A DNA stretch of 64,000 nucleotides, taken from Hordeum vulgare subsp. vulgare. Its lineage: Eukaryota > Streptophyta > Magnoliopsida > Poales > Poaceae. Position 1 is the stretch's first letter. Every line of letters begins with the position of its first letter. Under the pieces are notes generated by a model, which ran no database searches, was not told where the DNA came from, and worked only from the letters and a program-made list of their open reading frames with translations. The translations under genes were made by a program, and so were the position numbers. The DNA is taken from the NCBI RefSeq assembly GCF_904849725.1, contig NC_058522.1, positions 435,517,529 to 435,581,528 on the forward strand. Direction: 5' to 3'. Of the stretch, positions 55,663 through 64,000 are shown piece by piece.

Positions 55663-57852
55663 AGCATCCCAAAGCTTAACGCCTGCTCGTCCTCGAGTAG
55701 GGAAGTGATAAAGAATGAATTTTTGATGCTTTCATGCTACCTAGCATAGATGTCCTTTGTAACTCCTATTATGTGACGTGAATGTTCAGATCCATTAGAT
55801 TCAAAACAATAGTTTTCTATTGACGTGGACACAATAATAATTCAAGCAAACTAGCAAGGTAATCAGGAACTTTCAAAATAACAAGGCCAAAAGAAAGTTA
55901 TCCCTACAAATGCATATAGTGTGGCTATGCTCTATCATCATTGCACAATGAATTTAAATCATGCACAACCCCGGTATTGGCCAAGTAATTGTTTCACACC
56001 TTTACTTTCTCAAACCTTTTCAACTCTCACGCAATACATGAGCGTGAGCCATGGTTATAGCACTATAGATGGTGTGGAGTGTGGTGGAGGTTGCAAGACA
56101 AAACAAGGAAAAGATGGTCACATTAATTAGGCATATCAATGGGTTGTGGAGATGCTCATCAATAGATATCAATGTGAATGAGTAGGGATTGCCATATAAA
56201 TGATGCACTAGAGCTAAGAGTATGTGAAAGCTCTTAAAGAAAACTAGTGGGTGTGCATCCAACTTGCTTGCTCACGAAGACCTAAGGCAATTTTGAGGAA
56301 GCCTATCATTGGAATATACAAGCCAAGTTATATAATGAAAATTTCCCACTAGCTATATGGTGGTGACAAAACGAGAGACTCTCAATCATGAAGATCATGG
56401 TGCTTAATATGAAGCACAAGTGTGGAAAGGAGATAGTAGCATTGTCCCTTCTCTCTTTTTCTCTCATTTTTTTGGTGGGCTCTTTGGCCTCTTTTTTTTG
56501 GTGGGCATCTTTGGCCTTTTTTTGTAAATGGGCTTCGCTGGCCTCTTTTATTTCCTCACATGGGACAATGATCCATCAATGATGATCATCACACTTACAA
56601 CTCAAAACATAGAGCAATGATGACTTTATAAGGAATGCCTTCGGTAGTTTACCGTGACAATGATCTAGCATGGCATAGACATCAATGGAAACATCATGCT
56701 AGCTATCTTGTCATCATGCAATGGCAATGTAGAAGTGGTGGCACATGTCATGGTGGTAGTTGCATGGCAATATATCTCGGAATAGCTTTGAAAAAGCCAT
56801 AGTAGGTAGGTATGGTGGCTGTTTTGAGGGAGGCTATATGGTGGGTTTTGTGCACCGGCGAAAGTTGCACGACATTAAAGAAGACAGTGATGGTGGAAGG
56901 TGAAAGTGCATCTAAACCATGGACTCAACATTAGTCATGAAGAACTCATATATTTGTTGAAAAAAAATTAGTAGTAATCGAAACAAAGCATTCAATGCAT
57001 ACTCCTAGGGGAAGGGTTGGTAGGTATAAACCATCGCGCGATCCCGACCGCCACAAAAAGGATGAGAATCAATAGACTAATCATGCTTAGACTTCATCAC
57101 ATAGCGGTTCACCATACGTGCATGCTACGGGAATCACTAACTTCAACACAAGTATTTCTAGATCCACAACACCTTACTAGTATAACTTCAATATTACCAC
57201 AACCACAACTCAAAACTAATTGAGATGAATCAAACTTCTCTAACTATTCCATGCACATGAAGGTGGAAGTTTTCATATCCCTTTGGATAACTACCCCTTT
57301 TGAGACTACTTTCATAGCATTGATGAACTACCAAGCCACGCTCTTCCGTGCTCTAAAAGATAGAAGTGAAACACACAGAGCAAAATCAACTAGCTCAAAA
57401 GATATAAGTGAAGCACATGCGAGCTGAATTGTCTAACCAAAGGATATAAGTGAAGCTCGACAAAATCACGGTGAGTGCATGTCTCTCTCTAGGTGTGTAG
57501 CAAGGAATATTGTGACACAACAAAAATAAAAGACTCCTACGATACAAGACGCTCCAAGCAAAACACATAACATGTGGTGAATAAAAATATAGCCCCAAGT
57601 AACGTTACCGATGGATTGAAGACGAAAGAGGGGATGCCTTCCCGGGGCATCCCCAAGCTTAGGCTTTTCCAGCATCCTTGAATCAACTTGGGGTCCCTTG
57701 GGCATCCCCAAGCTTGAGCTCTTGCCACTCTTTATCTCTTTGTCCATAAGAACTTCACCCAAAACTTGAAAACTTCACAACACGAAACTTAAATAGAATT
57801 TCGTGATAACATTAGTATAAGAAAGCAAACCACCACTTCCTTAGGTACTGTA
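55663..57852 (-). other. Internal region of X (non-coding remnant)
   Basis: About 2.2 kb of 3' internal sequence of an Athila-like element on minus, beginning with the polypurine tract (AAGCTTTGGGATGCT on minus). It has two internal AAGCTTGGGGATGCC-type motifs at 57644-57660 and 57702-57716. A T-rich repeat of TTTGGTGGGC(T/A)TCTTTGGCC lies at 56470-56520. No gag, pol or other domain survives; all frames are short. Confidence 0.7.
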
Positions 57853-59386
57853 TGATATGTCTCAAACGTATCTATAATTTTTGATGGTTTCACGCTGTTA
57901 TCTTGTCAACTTTGGATGTTTTATATACCTTTTATATCTTTTTGGGACTGACTTATTAATTCAGTGCCAAGTGCCAGTTCCTGTTTTTTCTGTGTTTTTG
58001 ACTCTTTTCAGGTCTGATCTTGGAACGGAGTCCAAGCGGAATAAAATCCCCGAAATAAATTTTTCCAGAACAGAAGAAGATCGGGAGGCTTGAGGGCCAA
58101 GGCAGGGGGCCCACAGGGAGCCCACAAACCCTGTTACCGCGGCCAGGGGGCCCGCGACAACCAGGCTTGTGGCCTCCCTGGCGCTCCCCTGCCCTATCTC
58201 TTTGGCCTATAAATTCTATAAAATCGAAGAAAAAATAAGGGCATCCACGAAAACACTTTTCCGCCGCCGCAAGCTTCCGTTTTCGCGAGATCTCATCTGG
58301 AGACCCTTCCCGGTGCCCTGCCGGAGGGGACTTTGGAGTTGGAGGGCTTCTACATCAACATCATTGCCTCTCCAATGACTCGTGAGTACTCCACTTCAGA
58401 CCTACGGGTCTGTAGTTAGTAGCTAGATGGCTTCTTCTCTCTCTTGGATCTTCAATACAAATTTCTCCATGATCTTCATGGAGATCTATCCGATGCAATC
58501 CTCTTTGGCGGTGTGTTTGTCTAGATCCGATAAATTGTGGATTTGTGATCAGATTATCTATGTATTATATTTGAGTCTTTGCTGATTTCTTATATGCATG
58601 ATTTGATATCCTTGTAAGTCTCTCTGAGTCTTGGGTTTTGTTTGGCCAACTAGATCTATGATTCTTGCAATGGGAGAAGTGCTTGGTTTTGGGTTCATAC
58701 CATGCGGTGACCTTTCCCAGTGACTGAAGGGGCGGCAAGGCACGCAGCACGTTGTTGCCATCAAGGGTAACAAGATGGGCTTTCATCATAAATTTGAGAT
58801 TGTTCATCTACATCATGTCATCTTGCTTAAGGCGTTACTCTGTTCTTTTGGACTTAATACACTAGATGCATGCTGGATAGCGGTCGACGTGTGGAGTAAT
58901 AGTAGTAGATACAGAAATTATCGTTCTACTTGTTTTGGACATGATGCCTATATATACAATCATTGACATAGATAACGTCACGACTTTGCGTGGTTCTATC
59001 AATTGCTCGACACTAATTCGTTCACCCACCGTCTACTTGCTTTCATGAGAGAAGCCACTAGTGAACACTACGGCCCCCGGGTCTATTCACAACTATCGTC
59101 TCCACTTTCACTTTTACTTTGCTTCGTTTACTTTTTGCTTTCAGTTCTCACTTTGCAAACAATCTATAAGGGATTAACAACCCCTTCATAGCGTTGGGTG
59201 CAAGCTCTTTGTGTTTGTGCAGGTACTTGTGACTTGACGCGATCCTCCCACTGTATTGATACCTTGGTTCTCAAAACTGAGGGAAATACTTACCGCCGTT
59301 GTGCTACATCACCCTTTCCTATTCAAGGGAACACCAACGCAAGGCTCCAAGGCCGCGGGGAAATCCTTTGCATATTTGCCAAGGAA
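57853..59386 (+). mobile_element. Extra X-family LTR in inverted orientation
   Basis: Starts TGATATGTCTCAAACGTATC and is colinear with the reverse complement of 59409-60961. It stops within about 60 bp of the expected LTR 3' end (...GCATATTTGCCAAGGAA). It lies tail-to-tail with the right LTR across 22 bp. No 5 bp TSD could be matched around it. Confidence 0.88.
58208..58214 (+). promoter_or_regulatory. TATA-like box in the inverted X LTR
   Basis: GGCCTATAAATTC after the GC-rich block. The same box occurs on minus near 60597-60608 in the facing LTR, so two promoters would fire towards each other. Confidence 0.4.
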
Positions 59387-59408
59387 TTTTCATTTTTTTA
59401 TAGTTACG

Positions 59409-60961
59409 GGCTACGCCTACAGGGACTTCCTTGGCAAATATGCAAAGGATTCCCCCGCGGCCTTGGAGCCTTGCGTTGGTGTTCCCTTGAAGAGGAAAGG
59501 GTGATGCAGCACAAAAACAGTAAGTATTTCCCTCAGTTTGAGAACCAAGGTATAGATCCAGTAGGAGGATCACGTCAAGTCACAAGTACCTGCACAAACA
59601 CAAAGAACTTGCACCCAACGCTATGAAGGGGTTGTCAATCCCTTATAGATTGTTTGCAAAGTGAGAACTGAAAGCAAAAAAGTAAACAAAGCAAAGTAAA
59701 AGTAAAAGTGGAGACGATAGTTGTGAATAGACCCGGGGGCCGTAGCGTTCACTAGTGGCTTCTCTCATGAAAGCAAGTAGACGATGGGTGAACGAATTAA
59801 TGTCGAGCAATTGATAGAACCGTGCAAAGTCATGGCATTATCTATGGCAATGATCATATCTATAGGCATCACGTCCAAAACAAGTAGACCGATAATTTCT
59901 GCATCTACTACTAATACTCCACACGTCGACCGGTATCCAGCATGCATCTAGTGTATTGAGTTCATAAGAACAGAGTAACGCCTTAAGCAAGATGACATGA
60001 TGTAGATGGACAATCTCAAATCTATGATGAAAGCCCATCTTGTTACCCTTGATGGCAACAACATGATGCGTGCCTTGTTGCCCCTTCTGTCACTCGGAAA
60101 GGTCACCGCATGGTATGAACCCAAAACCAAGCACTTCTCCCATTGCAAGAATCATAGATCTAGTTGGCCAAACAAAACCCAAGACTCGGAGAGACTTACA
60201 AGGATATCAAATCATGCATATAAGAAATCAGCAAAGACTCAAATATAATTCATAGATAGCCTGATCACAAATCCACAATTCATCGGATCTCGAAAAAAAC
60301 ACCGCCAAAGAGGATTACATCGGATAGATCTCCATGAAGATCATGGAGAACTTTGTATTGAAGATCCAAGAGAGAGAAGAAGCCATCTAGTTACTAACTA
60401 CGGACCCGTAGGTCTGAAGTGGACTACTCACGAGTCATTGGAGAGGCGATGATGTTGATGCAGAAGCCCTCCAACTCCAAAGTCCCCTCCGGTAGGGCAC
60501 CGGGAAGGGTCTCCAGATGAGATCTCGCGGAAACGGAAGCTTGCGGCGGCGGAAAAGTGGTTTCGTGGACGCCCTGATTTTTTCTGGGATTTTAAGGAAT
60601 TTATAGGCCAAAGAGCTAGGGCAGGCAAGCGCCAGGGGGGCCACAAGCCTGGTTGCCGCGGGCCCCCCTGGCCGCGGCAACAGGGCTTGTGGGCTCCCTA
60701 TGGGCCCCCTGCCTTGGCCCTCAAGTCCCCCGATCTTCTTCTGTTTGGGAAAAATTATTTCGGGGATTTTATTCCGTTTGGACTCCGTTCCAAAATTAGA
60801 TCTGAAAAGAGTCAAAAACACAAAAAAAACAGGAACTGGCACTTGGCACTGAATTAATAAGTTAGTCCCAAAAAAGATATAAAAGGTAAATAAAACATCC
60901 AAAGTTGACAAGATAAGAGCATGAAACTATCAAAAATTATAGATACGTTTGAGACGTATGA
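59409..60961 (-). mobile_element. 5' LTR of element X, lacking its last ~60 bp
   Basis: The right end is ...TTTGAGACGTATGA (terminal CA mutated to GA) directly next to the TSD. The left end begins at GGCTACGCCTACAGGG and misses the TGCTACGACAAC edge present in the 3' LTR. No PBS follows on the left; the inverted LTR does. Confidence 0.85.
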
Positions 60962-60966
60962 GAGTA

Positions 60967-63900
60967 CCTGAGATATAATGCTTGATTCTCTTCCCATTTA
61001 CAACTCTCGGACAATTACCTTCCGTGTTGTTGATCTTGATAGCATCGAAACGATATACTTCCTCAACAACATTGGGACCTTCCCATTTAGAGAGAAGCTT
61101 GCCTGCAAATAATCTGAAACGAGAGTTATATTGCAAGACATAATCACCTACATTGAACTCATGCTTTTGTATCCTCTTGTCATGCCACCTCTTAACCTTC
61201 TCTTTGAACAACTTGGCATTCTCATATGCCTGAGTTCTCCATTCATCAAGCGAGCTAATGTCAAATAACCTCTTCTCACCGGCAAGTTTGAAATCAAAGT
61301 TGAGCTCTTTGATTGCCCAATAAGCTTTATGCTCTAGCTCAAGAGGTAGATGACATACTTTACCGTACACCATTTTGTACGGAGACATGCCCATGGGATT
61401 CTTATAGGCAGTTCTATAAGCCCACGGTGCATCATCGAGCTTCTTAGACCAATTCTTTCTAGACCTGTTGACAGTCTTTTGCAGAATCAATTTAATCTCT
61501 ATATTGCTTAGCTCTACCTCACCACTAGACTGAGGATGGTAGGGAGACGCAATTCTATGGTTGACATCGTACTTAGCAAGCGTTTTATGGAAAGCACCAT
61601 GAATGAAATGTGAACCACCATCGGTCATTAGATATCTAGGGACTCCAAATATAGGGACTCCAAATATAGGGAAGATAACTTCTTTCAGCATCCTGATAGA
61701 GGTGTTGTGATCAGCACTACTAGTGGGAATAGCTTCTACCCACTTAGTGACGTAATCAACAGCAACTAGGATATGAGTATACCTATTGGATTTTGGAAAA
61801 GGTCCCATATAATCAAAGCCCCAGACATCAAATGGTTCAATGACAAGTGAATAGTTCATAGGCATCTCCTGACGTTTGCTAATATTACCTATTCTTTGAC
61901 ATTCGCCACAAGACAAGACAAAATTACGGGCATCCTTAAAGAGAGTGGGCCAATAGAAACCTGATTGCAATACCTTGTGTGCAGTTCTATCTCCCGCGTT
62001 GTGTCCTCCGTAGGCCTCGGAGTGACACTTCTGTAGGATCTGTCCCTGTTCATGTTCAGGTACACAACGTCTAATAACACCATCTACTCCTTCCTTATAA
62101 AGGTGAGGATCATCCCAAAAGTAGTGTCTCAAGTCAAAGAAGAATTTCTTCTTTTGCTGGTACGTGAAACTTGGTGGTATATATTTGGCAACAATATAGT
62201 TTGCATAATCAGCATACCATGGTGCACTACGTGAAGCATTGATGACATTCAATTGCTCATCGGGAAATCTATCATCAATAGGTTGTGGGTCATCAAGAAC
62301 GTTCTCCAACCTAGACAAGTTATCTGCTACGGGGTTATCAGCACCCTTTCTGTCGACAACGTGCAAATCAAATTCTTGTAGCAAGAGAACCCAACTGATA
62401 AGTCTAGGTTTAGCGTCCTTCTTCTCCATGAGGTACTTAATAGCAGCGTGATCAGTGTGAATAGTGACTTTGGAATCAACTATGTAAGACCTGAACTTTT
62501 CACATGCAAACACGACTGCTAGAAATTCCTTCTCAGTAGTAGCATAGTTTCTCTGGGCACTGTCTAGGGTTTTACTAGCGTAGTGAATAACATTCAACTT
62601 CTTATCAACTCTTTGCCCTAGAACATCACTAACAGCATAATCACTAGCATCACACATGATTTCAAAAGGCAAGTTGCAAGCAGGTGGTTGAACAATAGGT
62701 GCAGTTATCAAAGCCCTCATAAGTATTTCGAAGGCTTCCTCACAATCATCGTCAAAGACAAAAGGAATATCCTTTTGCAAGAGATTGGTAAGAGGCCTAG
62801 AAATCTTAGAGAAGTCTTTGATGAACCTTCTATATAAACCAGCATGACCAAGGAAACTTCTTATACCTTTGATATCTGTGGGGTATGGCATTTTCTCGAT
62901 TGCATCAACCTTAGCCTTATCGACTTCAATACCTCTTTCAGAACCTTTATGCCCTAAGACGATGCCTCCGTTAACCATAAAGTGGCACTTCTCCCAATTC
63001 AAGACAAGATTGGTGTCTTTATATCTCTGTAAGAGTCGGTCAAGGTTGTTGAGGCAATCATCAAAAGAAGACCCGTAAACGGAAAATTCATCCATGAAAA
63101 CCTCGACAATCTTTTCACAAAAATCAGAGAATATAGCCATCATACATCTTTGAAAGGTGGCAGGTGCATTACATAAGCCAAAAGGCATATGTCTATAAGC
63201 AAAGGTACCGAAAGGGCAGGTGAAAGTGGTTTTCTCCTGATCAGATTGTGCAACTAGTATTTGGGAGAAACCGGAATAACCGTCTAGAAAGCAGAAGTGT
63301 GTGTGTTTAGACAGTCTTTCTAGCATTTGGTCGATAAAAGGCAAAGGGTAATGATCTTTCCTAGTGGCATTATTCAATTTCCTAAAATCGATCACCATCC
63401 TATAGCCAGTAATAATCCTCGGTGGGATCAATTCATCCTTATCATTAGGGACAACGGTAATGCCTCCCTTCTTAGGGACGCAATGCACCGGACTCACCCA
63501 ATCGCTATGAGCAACAGGATAGATAATACCCGCTTCCAGGAGCTTTAGTATTTCTTTTCTTAGTACTTATTTCATCTTAGGATTCAATCTCCTTTGATGA
63601 TCAGCAACTGATTTGAAATCAGGATCGGTTTTAATCTTGTGCTAGCATAGAGTGGGACTAATGCCCTTAAGATCATCAAGAGTATATCCAATAGCAGCAC
63701 GGTGCTTCCTCAGAGTTTTTAGTAACTTCTTTTCTTCATGCTCCCAGAGGCTAGCACTAATAATGACAGTATATATCTCTTTTTCATCAAGATAGGCATA
63801 CTTAAGAGTATCAGGCAACTGTTTAAGCTCGAACACAGGATCACCCTTTGGTGGAGGTGGATCCCCAAGCAGTTCAACAGGCAAGTGATTCTTAAGGATA

Positions 63901-64000
63901 GGATATTGTTCTAAGACAACTCTATCTATTTCATCCCTTTCATCCATATGCATATCATTTTCATGCTCAAGCAAGTATTGCTCTAAGGGATCAGTAGGAG
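60967..64000 (-). pseudogene. Pol of Athila-like element G2 (reverse transcriptase, RNase H, integrase)
   Basis: One frame runs from the window edge to the X insertion. Order on minus: a protease-RT linker (63974-63645), reverse transcriptase ([39 protein letters not shown]), RNase H ([33 protein letters not shown]), integrase zinc domain ([23 protein letters not shown]), and an integrase core with D in [12 protein letters not shown] in [10 protein letters not shown] and E in SSGEVELSN. The C-terminal domain is [14 protein letters not shown]. Stops at 63642-63644 and 63567-63569 break the frame. The catalytic motif reads FMDE instead of FMDD (GAA at 63087-63089). An in-frame 15 bp duplication repeats IFGVP in the integrase (61640-61672). 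The last residues read at the 3' end (60930-60961) come from X. Confidence 0.95.

Larger units (their letters stand above)
54050..60966. repeat. 5 bp TSD (GAGTA) around element X
   Basis: GAGTA at 54050-54054 and at 60962-60966. G1 at 3603-3612 shows the uninterrupted site (GGGCGTACGTGAGA), which confirms the reconstruction. Confidence 0.9.

Overview
The window is a densely nested transposable-element block from a large grass genome. It is most likely Triticeae (wheat, Aegilops, barley or rye). The evidence is a BARE/WIS/Angela-type Copia LTR, a SIRE/Maximus-type Copia LTR, several Athila-like Gypsy elements with the TGATACGTC / AAGCTTGGGGGAGT signature, a Tat-type Gypsy element and a TNP2-type CACTA transposon. 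I found no host gene, tRNA, rRNA or CRISPR. Family names are recalled by resemblance only; superfamily calls rest on motifs, boundaries and target-site duplications (TSDs) read from the sequence.

Layout. 1-4962: 3' end of an Athila-like Gypsy element on minus (G1), cut by the 3' half of a SIRE-like Copia element (4963-10208, minus; 3' LTR plus a decayed third, envelope-like ORF). 10209-10530: LTR fragment, interrupted by element H (10531-21750, plus), an Athila-like element that keeps gag-protease and a broken second ORF but has no reverse transcriptase or integrase. Inside H sits a 2.7 kb solo LTR (18598-21312, TSD CTTGA). The 3' LTR of H is cut at 21750 by element F (21751 to about 41130, minus), a Tat-lineage Gypsy element with two RNase H domains, an antisense spliced gene and a 70-71 bp tandem array. 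The LTR of F contains a 10.2 kb CACTA transposon (22223-32421) with a broken TNP2 transposase, a broken second transposase gene, dense subterminal repeats, a CpG-rich leader and a 200 bp hairpin.

At about 41130 the pol of F is fused to a truncated gag of Copia element C (minus), whose 2.7 kb 5' LTR (42848-45579) is the same family as the solo LTR in H. Fragments follow: an Athila-like LTR (45580-46642), a Copia-type gag piece, a BARE-like LTR (46926-47540), and a further LTR split by a non-autonomous hAT element (48193-49487, 8 bp TSD). From 49669 an LTR fragment is cut by G2 (50053-64000, minus), the same lineage as G1. G2 is itself split by element X (54055-60961, TSD GAGTA), which carries an extra, inverted LTR tail-to-tail with its own 5' LTR.

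How the parts work together: nothing here looks autonomous today. Every polymerase or transposase ORF has in-frame stops, frameshifts, deletions or altered catalytic residues, and H and the hAT element would need proteins supplied by relatives. The most interesting non-routine signals are the hairpin inside the CACTA, the palindrome-bearing arrays of F, an LTR-like sequence placed between the two ORFs of H, a second polypurine-tract-like motif inside four Athila-like elements, and the inverted LTR pair in X.
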